The notes under the pieces are model-generated. The model was not told the DNA's origin, searched no databases, and worked only from the letters and a program-made list of their open reading frames with translations. A stretch of DNA of 42,416 nt. It comes from Eubacteriaceae bacterium (GTDB lineage Bacteria > Bacillota > Clostridia > Lachnospirales > Lachnospiraceae). Each line of letters begins with the position of its first letter. Positions within the stretch are counted from its first letter, which is position 1. This document shows positions 16,595 through 24,495 of this stretch, in pieces. The DNA lies in NCBI GenBank assembly GCA_910574915.1, contig CAJTCR010000028.1, forward strand, positions 1 through 42,416. The letters run 5' to 3'. The position numbers were made by a program, and so were the translations under genes.

Positions 16595-17911
16595 ATGTAC
16601 CAGAAACAAACACAAACCGAATGGGAAAATGAAATGTCTGTAAAGGTCATTGATTTGATTCAAAGCGAACTGTATTTGGACTTACGCTATTTAGGCGTTG
16701 CACTTTCTGCGCTTGTGCCAAAAGCCGACGCATCTCTTCATACTTTTGCGACGGATGGCGTTTATCTGTATTATTCATCCGCACAGGCTTTACGCGTATT
16801 TCAAAACAATCCCAAATTTTTAACACGTGCGTACCTGCACAGTATCCTGCATTGTATTTTTTCACATTTGTGGCTGGCAGGCAAACGTGATCCAATGCTT
16901 TGGAACCTCGCCTGTGATCTTGCAGTGGAATATACGATTGACCATATAAAAACGCCTTCCACGACACGTATTTTATCCTGGCTGCGCTGTCAAATATATC
17001 AAAAGCTGACGGACAAACAAATCCCAATCAGTGCGCCAAGCATTTATTCGATGCTCGCAGAATTCAATGATGATATCTTATCATCTCTTTATACCGAATT
17101 TTATACTGACGATCACCGTTACTGGCAGACAGAAGAAAAAGCTGCTCCCATAAGGCAGACCGCAAAAAAACAGTGGGACAAGATCGCAAGGCAGGCCGCC
17201 TTACAGCAGGCACAGCAAAACGGTGAATCCGAAGAAGGCAGACAATTATTCGCTACACAGATCCGTGCAGAACGCAGCCGCAGAAGCTACCGTGATTTTT
17301 TAAAAAAATTTGCGGTTCTAAGAGAGGAACTCCATATAAATCCAGATGAATTTGATTTTCATTTTTACCTATATGGGCTGCAACTTTATGGAAACATGCC
17401 CCTGATAGAACCTGTTGAAACGAGAGAGGTCAAAAAAATCCAGGAGTTTGTTATCGTTATAGACACAAGTGAATCGACAAGCGGTAGCCTTGTAAAAAAC
17501 TTTCTGCGCGAAACATTTGAAATCCTGCACCAAAGGGAACACTTTTTTACGATCTGCAATATTCGTATTCTACAATGCGATAATGAAGTACGCTCTGACC
17601 AGGTAATTACTGATTTAAGCCAGTTTGAGCGCTTTCTGAACCAGTTTACCATTATCGGCGGAGGCGGGACAAATTTTTGCCCTGCTTTTACATATGTAAA
17701 TCAGCTTATTGAACAGCAGGCATTTCAAAACCTCAGCGGCCTTCTTTATTTTACGGACGGGCAGGGAACATATCCGAAAAAAAGACCGCCTTATCAGACT
17801 GCTTTTTTATTTTTGGAAGACTATGAAGAATCCAGCGTACCACCTTGGGCAATCCGCCTGCGGCTGGAACCGGAAGAATTTATTACAGGAGGCAACAAGA
17901 AGCATTTATGA
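16595..17911 (+). CDS. VWA-like domain protein with metallopeptidase-like N-terminus
   Basis: This 438-aa cytoplasmic protein has an N-terminal part with a histidine motif (LHSILHCIFSHLW, about 84-96) typical of the putative metallopeptidase domain of DUF2201-like VWA proteins. A basic middle follows, then a C-terminal VWA domain starting near 285. The MIDAS motif DTSES is at about 289-293, followed by GGGGTNFCPAF and a third element, YFTDGQGTYP. Such proteins work with a MoxR AAA+ ATPase, which is encoded next with an ATGA overlap. The ATG follows GAGGAG at 16579-16584. The target of the pair is unknown. Confidence 0.8.
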   Translation: MYQKQTQTEWENEMSVKVIDLIQSELYLDLRYLGVALSALVPKADASLHTFATDGVYLYYSSAQALRVFQNNPKFLTRAYLHSILHCIFSHLWLAGKRDPMLWNLACDLAVEYTIDHIKTPSTTRILSWLRCQIYQKLTDKQIPISAPSIYSMLAEFNDDILSSLYTEFYTDDHRYWQTEEKAAPIRQTAKKQWDKIARQAALQQAQQNGESEEGRQLFATQIRAERSRRSYRDFLKKFAVLREELHINPDEFDFHFYLYGLQLYGNMPLIEPVETREVKKIQEFVIVIDTSESTSGSLVKNFLRETFEILHQREHFFTICNIRILQCDNEVRSDQVITDLSQFERFLNQFTIIGGGGTNFCPAFTYVNQLIEQQAFQNLSGLLYFTDGQGTYPKKRPPYQTAFLFLEDYEESSVPPWAIRLRLEPEEFITGGNKKHL

Positions 17912-19413
17912 ACATCAAACAAGCAAAAGAAGAGATCAAACATACGGTAAAGGCGTATCTTGCCAAAGACGCATCCGGCATGTACCAGATTCCGGCAATC
18001 TGCCAGCGGCCAATCCTTTTAATTGGCCCTCCCGGAATTGGCAAGACACAGATTATGGAACAGATTGCCAGAGAATGCCGCATTGGGCTAGTAGCATACA
18101 CCATTACGCATCACACAAGGCAAAGTGCCGTAGGCCTCCCCTTTATAATAGAAGAAACTTATAACGGCAAAGCATATTCGATTACCGAATATACCATGAG
18201 TGAAATTATTTCCAGTATTTACCGCAAAATGCGAGACAGCCAGTTATCCGAAGGAATCTTATTTATCGACGAGATCAACTGTGTTTCTGAAACGCTTGCA
18301 CCAACTATGCTGCAATTTCTGCAATGCAAAACATTCGGTAACCAGGCTGTACCACAAGGATGGATTATTGTTGCCGCCGGAAACCCTCCCGAATACAATA
18401 AATCCGTGCGTGATTTTGACATGGTAACTTTAGATCGTGTCCGGTACATGGAGCTGGAAGCAAATTATGCCGTATGGAAGGAATACGCAAAAGCAGCGCA
18501 CATTCATCGTGCAATTTTAAGTTATCTGGAGCTTCGCCCAAACCAGTTTTATCGCGTGGAAGCAGATGTGGATGGAATGCAGTTTGTAACTGCAAGAGGC
18601 TGGGAAGACCTGAGCCATTTAATGAAAACTTATGAAGCACTACATATCCCGGTTACCGAAGAGGTTGTTTCCGAATTTTTGCACCATAAAGAAACAGCAC
18701 TTGACGCTGCTGCTTACTTTGACTTATTCCATAAATACGAAGATGACTATGGTATCCATGAAATCCTTGCCGGAAAAATTCGCCCGCAAATATATGCACG
18801 GATTGATAGGGCAGTGTTCGATGAACGGTTAAGTGTTACAAACCTTATTTGCGACGGGCTGTCCCAATATTTTATTCATGCGGCACAGGAAAAAGAACGG
18901 ACAGATCTGTGGTATGCATTTTTAAAACAGTACCGCAGCCAGCTATCTGATGCAAAAGCCCCAGACATCTGCTATTCGCGCCTTTTCAAACAGCAGGAAG
19001 AAACCTTTTTGCTAGAACAGGAAGGAAACCTGTACAGCCGGACGCAGCTTCAAAATAGAGAATGGCTGTTAAAAGAATTGCGAAACAGTATTCCAAAAAG
19101 CGGACAAAGTCCGAAAGAAGCCTTCGCTACAGCAAAAATTCCATTTGATTTGCAGCAGGAGCGTTTAGAGCAAGCAGACCTTGCCGCATGTATTGCACTG
19201 GAACATGCGTTTGATTTTATGGAACAGGCATTTACTGGTGGACAGGAAATGGTCGTCTTTGTAACTGACTTAACGATTGGCATCGAGTCTTCAGCATTTT
19301 TATCTGAGCATCCTTGCGAACGGTATATCCGTTATAATGAACAGCTTTTAATCGGTACTCGCAGGGAGCAGCTTTTATCTGAGCTTGCAAGAGACCAGGA
19401 GCAATTTACCTAA
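17908..19413 (+). CDS. MoxR-type AAA+ ATPase
   Basis: This 501-aa protein has an AAA+ module of the MoxR/RavA kind in its N-terminal half. Walker A is GPPGIGKT (40-47), Walker B is ILFIDEIN (about 117-124), and a sensor-1 asparagine is in IIVAAGNPPEYN. MoxR ATPases partner with VWA proteins to remodel enzymes or insert metal cofactors. The C-terminal half is an extension with no recognised domain. AGGAGG upstream selects the ATG at 17908, which overlaps the VWA stop. larC begins 19 bases after the stop. Confidence 0.85.
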   Translation: MNIKQAKEEIKHTVKAYLAKDASGMYQIPAICQRPILLIGPPGIGKTQIMEQIARECRIGLVAYTITHHTRQSAVGLPFIIEETYNGKAYSITEYTMSEIISSIYRKMRDSQLSEGILFIDEINCVSETLAPTMLQFLQCKTFGNQAVPQGWIIVAAGNPPEYNKSVRDFDMVTLDRVRYMELEANYAVWKEYAKAAHIHRAILSYLELRPNQFYRVEADVDGMQFVTARGWEDLSHLMKTYEALHIPVTEEVVSEFLHHKETALDAAAYFDLFHKYEDDYGIHEILAGKIRPQIYARIDRAVFDERLSVTNLICDGLSQYFIHAAQEKERTDLWYAFLKQYRSQLSDAKAPDICYSRLFKQQEETFLLEQEGNLYSRTQLQNREWLLKELRNSIPKSGQSPKEAFATAKIPFDLQQERLEQADLAACIALEHAFDFMEQAFTGGQEMVVFVTDLTIGIESSAFLSEHPCERYIRYNEQLLIGTRREQLLSELARDQEQFT

Positions 19414-19432
19414 TACAAGAAAGGGAACTCAA

Positions 19433-20758
19433 ATGAAAAATACACTATATTTAGAATGCGCAAGCGGCATCAGCGGAGATATGACAGTTGCCGCTTTACT
19501 TGACCTAGGAGCCGATCTGTCCGTGCTAGAACATGTATTGAACAGCCTTTCGATCGACGGTTTTACGGTGAAGGTAAGCAGGGTAAAAAAAGCAGGGCTT
19601 GATGTATGTGATTTCAATGTAATTTTAAAACAGGAAAACCACGATCACGATATGGAATACCTGCATTCAAACCTTGATCCAAAGCCGTCTTCTTCCATGT
19701 GCTCCTCCAAAACAGAACCTGCCCGGGGCGAGGACGAAGCCCATACTCATTCACATAAACATACCGATACGCACCATCAGCACCGCTGCCTTTCGGACAT
19801 CCTGTCTATAATACAAACAGCAGATATGACAAGCCGTGCCAAACAAAAAGCAGAACAGATTTTCACAATTCTTGCAGAAGCAGAAGCAAAAGCCCACGGT
19901 ACGTCACTAGAGCAAGTTCATTTTCACGAAGTCGGTGCTGTAGATTCCATTGTGGATATTATCTCGGCCGCTGTCTGCCTGGATAACTTAGACATTACCG
20001 ATGTCATTATTCCAGTTTTGCAGGAAGGTTCTGGCACAATTCGCTGCCAGCACGGTATCCTTCCGATTCCTGTTCCTGCTACTGCAAATATTATAGAAAA
20101 ATATCAGATCCCGATCCAGATCTCACAAATACAAGGGGAGTTTGTCACCCCTTCAGGAGCCGCCATAGCAGCCGCAATCCGCACACAGGCACATCTTCCA
20201 GAATCCTTTCGCATCCTGCGCACAGGACTGGGCGGTGGAAAGCGCACCTATGAACGTCCAAGTATCCTGCGCGCCATGCTGATTGAACCATGTGGTACAC
20301 AGCAAGCTTCAAAAGATCATGAGACCATTTATAAGCTGGAAACAAATATCGACGACAGCACCGGGGAAATGCTTGGATATACAATGGAATGCCTGTTCGA
20401 TGCAGGCGCGAAGGATGTCCATTATTTCCCGGTTTATATGAAAAAAAATCGTCCTGCCTACCAGCTCAATGTCTTATGTACACAGGAAGATATCCCAAAG
20501 CTTGAACAGGTGATCTTTCGCCAGACTACCACAATCGGCATTCGGCGCCAGAAAATGGAGCGTTCCTTTCTTCCAAGGGAAATCAAAACGCTTCATACAG
20601 AATACGGAGAAATACAAGTAAAAATTTGTGAAGCAGACGGATGCAGGTATGCCTATCCTGAATATGAGTCTGTCGTCCGCATCTGCCGCAAGACAGGCAG
20701 TGCTTTTCCTGTGATTTATCGTAAACTTCAAGAAATATGCTGTAGACAATGTCTGTAA
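19433..20758 (+). CDS. larC: LarC-family nickel insertion protein
   Basis: This 441-aa protein matches LarC (DUF111), the CTP-dependent enzyme that inserts nickel into the pyridinium dithiocarboxylate nucleotide to form the nickel-pincer cofactor of lactate racemase and related enzymes. The N-terminus ECASGISGDMTVAALLDLGA (9-28) and HFHEVGAVDSIVDI (about 163-176) are family hallmarks. A histidine-rich insert (about 62-122, including HTHSHKHTDTHHQHR) could bind nickel. It is one uninterrupted frame, unlike the frameshifted larC1/larC2 of Lactobacillus plantarum. AAAGGGAAC lies upstream of the ATG. larA, larB and larE are not in the window. Confidence 0.88.
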   Translation: MKNTLYLECASGISGDMTVAALLDLGADLSVLEHVLNSLSIDGFTVKVSRVKKAGLDVCDFNVILKQENHDHDMEYLHSNLDPKPSSSMCSSKTEPARGEDEAHTHSHKHTDTHHQHRCLSDILSIIQTADMTSRAKQKAEQIFTILAEAEAKAHGTSLEQVHFHEVGAVDSIVDIISAAVCLDNLDITDVIIPVLQEGSGTIRCQHGILPIPVPATANIIEKYQIPIQISQIQGEFVTPSGAAIAAAIRTQAHLPESFRILRTGLGGGKRTYERPSILRAMLIEPCGTQQASKDHETIYKLETNIDDSTGEMLGYTMECLFDAGAKDVHYFPVYMKKNRPAYQLNVLCTQEDIPKLEQVIFRQTTTIGIRRQKMERSFLPREIKTLHTEYGEIQVKICEADGCRYAYPEYESVVRICRKTGSAFPVIYRKLQEICCRQCL

Positions 20759-20914
20759 TTTGTAGGCAATTTGCACAAGTTCACCTGGTATTCTATAGGA
20801 CATAATCACGAAATCTTTGTTTTCTGAATAAAAACTATTTACATTGTCAAAAATAAATTGGTAGAATAAGGTTGACACCAGTATGACACATTTGACAGAA
20901 AGGAAGGGTAGCCT

Positions 20915-21436
20915 ATGTTTCAGAAAAACGATTATGTAATCTATGGAAGCAACGGTGTCTGCAAGATCCAAGACATTGGCCCGCTGGACATGCCGGGAAT
21001 ACCGAAAGAACGAATTTATTATACACTTGTACCTTATTATACAAAAGACAGCCAGATCTTTACGCCAGTAGACAGTAATAAAGTAGTAATGCGCTCCCTG
21101 ATCCCAAAGGAAACGATTCTGGAGCTGCTAAAAGAAATACCGGATTTGGAGCCTCTTTGGGTCAAAGACGAAAAGCAGCGTGAAACGCAGTACAAGGAAA
21201 CACTTCGCAAATGCGATTGCAGAGAGCTGATCCGCATTATCAAAACTATTTATTTCCGTATGCAGAACAGGATTGCAGAGGGAAAAAAGATCACGGCTTC
21301 GGATGAAAAATATTTCCACCTTGCAGAAGAACGGCTGTATGGAGAGTTCGCCATTATCCTTGGCATAGAAAAAGACCAGGTAAAAGATTTTATTACTGAA
21401 AAAGTAGGGCAGTCAAAAGAAATGCTGCCTGTATGA
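20915..21436 (+). CDS. CarD/CdnL-like transcriptional regulator
   Basis: This 173-aa protein begins with the CarD_CdnL_TRCF RNA-polymerase-interacting domain (MFQKNDYVIYGSNGVCKIQD, then YYTLVPYY and FTPVDSN), a Tudor-like fold that binds the beta subunit. A helical C-terminal half (about 90-170) follows, as in CarD proteins that contact promoter DNA. It probably tunes transcription initiation broadly. AGGAAGG at 20900-20906 precedes the ATG. The gene stands alone, with about 155 bases upstream holding no clear promoter, and a strong terminator after it. Confidence 0.85.
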   Translation: MFQKNDYVIYGSNGVCKIQDIGPLDMPGIPKERIYYTLVPYYTKDSQIFTPVDSNKVVMRSLIPKETILELLKEIPDLEPLWVKDEKQRETQYKETLRKCDCRELIRIIKTIYFRMQNRIAEGKKITASDEKYFHLAEERLYGEFAIILGIEKDQVKDFITEKVGQSKEMLPV

Positions 21437-21446
21437 ACTGCCGTCT

Positions 21447-21545
21447 AAAGGGCTGTCACAGGAAAGAGAAGAGAGCAGAAACAACATATAGATTTTTTTA
21501 GTCTGTTAGATTGTATCCTTTCTTTTTCGTGTGACAGCCCTTTTT
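21447..21545. terminator. Bidirectional terminator between carD-like gene and small ORF
   Basis: AAAGGGCTGTCACA (21447-21460) pairs with TGTGACAGCCCTTT (21530-21543), with a long 69-nt loop and T/A runs on both sides. It can serve the plus-strand regulator gene and the minus-strand peptide gene that converge here. Confidence 0.75.
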
Positions 21546-21553
21546 ATTGCCCT

Positions 21554-21706
21554 TTATAATAATATCACAGATTTGTGTTTTAACAGCCTTGCACCATTGA
21601 CTACCAGCAAAACACCTGCCGCAGTTCCGGCTGCCAAAATGCAGATTCCCAGTACAAGGCTGGAAATTGCTGTTGCATTGATCGCTTTATACAATTTTTC
21701 ATTCAT
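21554..21706 (-). CDS. Small membrane peptide (50 aa), unknown function
   Basis: On the minus strand an ATG at 21706 follows an excellent ribosome binding site (AAAGGAGGAG), eight bases away, and opens a 50-codon frame. The product starts MNEKLYKAINATAISSLVLG and has one hydrophobic helix from about residue 11 to 37, rich in Ala, Gly, Leu and Val. It ends with a basic patch NGARLLKHKS. It should be a single-span membrane peptide. The frame ends ten bases before the shared terminator. I do not recognise the family; it could be a type I toxin-like or regulatory peptide, though no antisense RNA is evident. Confidence 0.65.
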   Translation of the reverse strand: MNEKLYKAINATAISSLVLGICILAAGTAAGVLLVVNGARLLKHKSVILL

Positions 21707-21813
21707 GAGATAACTCCTCCTTTATTATTTTCCATTTCTTATTTATTTTAGCATACAACGCCAAAATAATTCAATCCATTTCCATCTTTTTAAAGAAGAT
21801 TTGCATGTATGCA

Positions 21814-21842
21814 TTGCCTGTATCCGTTCTCGCGTGTATAAT
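21814..21842 (+). promoter_or_regulatory. Sigma-A type promoter for the DUF4317 gene
   Basis: TTGCCT at 21814-21819, 17 bases, then a consensus TATAAT at 21837-21842. The start codon of the gene is 61 bases further on. Placing the promoter here also rules out the longer upstream frame starting at 21805. Confidence 0.75.
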
Positions 21843-21903
21843 AGATAGAAGAAAGAACAGCAGCTATATAAAAATTTATGAAAAAGAAGCAGAGGAAAAA
21901 AAT

Positions 21904-23043
21904 TTGAATAAGAAAGAAATTATGGAAATTAAAAAACGTCTAAAAAAAGAAGGCTGTACATTTACACGCATGTGCGGCTGTTACGTGGACGGCGAGCACA
22001 ACCGGGTAACACGCCTTGGAAAGACTTTTTTAAATCTGGATGAAGAAGAATTTTTTAAATATCTGGAACTTGCAAAAAAAGTCTTGTCCGGCACGCTTGG
22101 CAACAACCTTCTCGAACTTGAATTCCCGCTCTCTGAAGAAGAGCAGGGCGGCAGGCAGCAATTCCTGCTTGGATTGCGCGAAAGCAAATTAAAAAACGAA
22201 GAATTGTTGGAACGTTTCTACGACCTCATTATCGACCATTATGACTATGTCGGAAATTACCTGATTCTTATTTTCCATGACGCCTATGATGTGCCTTTGA
22301 AAACAAAAGACCGCAGAAGCCTTGACGAATCAGAAGAGATCTATGAGTACCTGCTATGTGCCATCTGTCCAGTGACATTATCCAAGCCCGGACTCGGATA
22401 TCTGGAACAGTCCAATGAAATTGGCCTGCGTCTGCGCGACTGGATCGTTGGCGTTCCTGATACCGGTTTCGTATTTCCAGCTTTTACAGAGCGCAGCACC
22501 GACATCCATGCCACACTTTTTTATACAAAAAATGTAAAAGAACCGCCAGAAGAATTAATAGAAGGCGTATTGGGATGCAGCAAAAAAATGACAGCCGCCG
22601 AACAAAAAGAAGTGTTCCGTTCTTTCCTGGAAGACTCGCTCGGTGAAGAGTGCAGCTATGAAACGGTCAAGGAAATCCACGATAAAATACAAGAAAAAAT
22701 TGCAGACAGCACCTTACCTCCAAATAAAGAAGAGGAACCAGAGCAAATGGAGCTTTCTAAAGATTCCATCCGCGAAATTTTAAATGCAAGCGGTGTTTCT
22801 GAAGAAAAAGTCACACAGGCAGAGCTGGAATATGACAAAAAGATCGGTAATGCACAGCTATATGCACAAAATGTCATAGACCAGCGTAAATTTGAAGTCA
22901 AAACTTATGATGTCGTGCTCCATGTCAAACCCGAGAAAGCATCCCAAATCAAATCACAGGTCATTGACGGCAAAAAATGCCTGGTAATCCCAATGGATGC
23001 AGATGAAAATATAAATGTCAATGGAATACATACCACTGTATAA
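21904..23043 (+). CDS. DUF4317 domain protein
   Basis: This 379-aa cytoplasmic protein has the DUF4317 opening, here (TTG)NKKEIMEIKKRLKKEGCTFT and then RMCGCYVDGEHNRVTRLG. The rest is acidic and helical, with no membrane segment and no recognisable active site. The start is set at a TTG (21904) with GCAGAGG at 21889-21895, because the family normally begins at this point and the promoter lies just upstream; an ATG at 21922 is the alternative. The function of the family is unknown. It is the last gene before the plasmid-type replicon. Confidence 0.8.
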   Translation: MNKKEIMEIKKRLKKEGCTFTRMCGCYVDGEHNRVTRLGKTFLNLDEEEFFKYLELAKKVLSGTLGNNLLELEFPLSEEEQGGRQQFLLGLRESKLKNEELLERFYDLIIDHYDYVGNYLILIFHDAYDVPLKTKDRRSLDESEEIYEYLLCAICPVTLSKPGLGYLEQSNEIGLRLRDWIVGVPDTGFVFPAFTERSTDIHATLFYTKNVKEPPEELIEGVLGCSKKMTAAEQKEVFRSFLEDSLGEECSYETVKEIHDKIQEKIADSTLPPNKEEEPEQMELSKDSIREILNASGVSEEKVTQAELEYDKKIGNAQLYAQNVIDQRKFEVKTYDVVLHVKPEKASQIKSQVIDGKKCLVIPMDADENINVNGIHTTV

Positions 23044-23081
23044 ACTATACTGAAAATCCTTACTTAATTATACAACTTTCG

Positions 23082-23123
23082 CACAAAGTATTCGTAAAAC
23101 AAGCATTTTGCGAATACTTTGTG
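23082..23123. repeat. Perfect 13-bp inverted repeat at the edge of the replicon
   Basis: CACAAAGTATTCG (23082-23094) pairs with CGAATACTTTGTG (23111-23123), and the stem extends inward by about four more pairs after one mismatch. It lies between the convergent DUF4317 and rep genes. No T run follows on either strand, so it is a weak terminator at best and could be a junction or protein-binding site. Confidence 0.5.
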
Positions 23124-23186
23124 TGGATATCCTTTATTTCTCAAGTTCCATTCTTCATTTACTTTATTCTAAAATCTCCAATTATT

Positions 23187-24473
23187 CTATTTCCTTTCTC
23201 CATTCATCTTTTCCAGTAAACTTGCAATTTCTTTCTGCAACTGCGGGTTTCCAGCCATCATGCTCTGCAATTCCTCGACAGAAATTTCTTTAACACCTGT
23301 ACTTTTTGGCTTTTTGGCTTCAGTCTCTTGCGGAGGCTCAGAAATCCCTCCCTGATTCAGCAAATTCTTTTCCAGTTCTTCATAATTATAATCCCGCTGT
23401 TGAAAATCTGCATAAGCAGTCGTGCGTTCTGCTATTTTCAATCCATCTGCTTTTTCCATCTGGCGGTTTGCATATGGCTGGTTATATCCCTGTTTCATAA
23501 AGTAACAGGCAAGCCCTACCCTGCTGTCGCACTTTGTTTGGTCTACAACATCCAGAGCTTCTTCTATAAATCGGTCATCCCGGTTGAATTTTCTTGCCAT
23601 CGATAAAATATCTCTCACTTCTGCATCTTGATATCCTCTTTTCCTTATTTCCACATGCTGGCTGGTTATTTCATAAAAAGTAGAATCTGCCACAATTTTT
23701 GAATTTGGGTTAAGCTGCGTAACATGAAATGTTAAGCTCAGTACTCCTTTTTGCCCAGATTTTAGCTTTCCCTTATTTTCTTCATATTCAAAATAAATAT
23801 CTGTACTTCCATTAATCTGTTCCATAGAAGGCCGAATTACATACCGCTTAAAATCTGTATATTTATATGATTTTGGGCAATCCAGCATCCGAAGCAGTTC
23901 ATCTATTGCGATTGTAAACACCCCTGTCTCCATATCTGGATTTTTCAAATTCCAGTTTTTCCGGTCTTGAAATAAATAATATAACCGTTTCGCATATTTA
24001 TTACTCAGATTGATAGCATACCGAATTGAATAATAAGCACCGCGCCTGGATTCCACAATCATTCTTTTTAAATCATCATCCATCTTAAAATCAATATGGC
24101 TGTTCTCTTCATCCTTTGCCCTGACATATGTAATCTTGGAAAACCACGGATAAAAAATGGATGTGTTCTCATCTTTTTTCAGTTTAAATCCTTTTCCTTC
24201 CAACGATTCTACTGCCTGCTTCAAAAATCGGTATGCATGAGATTTATCTTCTATATTATAATACTCTTTTACATCAGCGACCCGAATGGAATATTCCTTC
24301 TTATCAATCTGGTCATCAATCATGCCAAATGCAATATCCATAATGTCATTTTGCCTTCGGTCAAGATTGTATCTTGCTTCCACAATACTTTGCGGCCGGA
24401 AAGCAACTTCATTTCCGCCTTTTTTCTTTACCTTCTTTTTTTCATTCTGCGCTGTCTCTGCCTTCTTTGCCAT
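23187..24473 (-). CDS. Rep_3-family plasmid replication initiator
   Basis: This 428-aa protein belongs to the RepB/Rep_3 (PF01051) initiators, which bind iterons and open theta-type plasmid origins. After a Lys-rich start, the first winged-helix domain spans about 30-150 with the family opening VEARYNLDRRQNDIMDIAFG. The second spans about 155-270 with SNKYAKRLYYLFQDRKNW and YKYTDFKRYVIRPSMEQIN, the latter being the DNA-recognition region. A C-terminal tail (330-428) is polar and unassigned. The ATG follows AAGGAGG. Upstream on the minus strand lies a large iteron array, as expected. Confidence 0.88.
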   Translation of the reverse strand: MAKKAETAQNEKKKVKKKGGNEVAFRPQSIVEARYNLDRRQNDIMDIAFGMIDDQIDKKEYSIRVADVKEYYNIEDKSHAYRFLKQAVESLEGKGFKLKKDENTSIFYPWFSKITYVRAKDEENSHIDFKMDDDLKRMIVESRRGAYYSIRYAINLSNKYAKRLYYLFQDRKNWNLKNPDMETGVFTIAIDELLRMLDCPKSYKYTDFKRYVIRPSMEQINGSTDIYFEYEENKGKLKSGQKGVLSLTFHVTQLNPNSKIVADSTFYEITSQHVEIRKRGYQDAEVRDILSMARKFNRDDRFIEEALDVVDQTKCDSRVGLACYFMKQGYNQPYANRQMEKADGLKIAERTTAYADFQQRDYNYEELEKNLLNQGGISEPPQETEAKKPKSTGVKEISVEELQSMMAGNPQLQKEIASLLEKMNGERK

Positions 24474-24495
24474 ACTGCCTCCTTCGCTATATTTA

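Noticed and set aside
19433..20758. Programmed frameshift in larC as in Lactobacillus plantarum
   Set aside because: The reading frame is continuous for 441 codons with both halves present.
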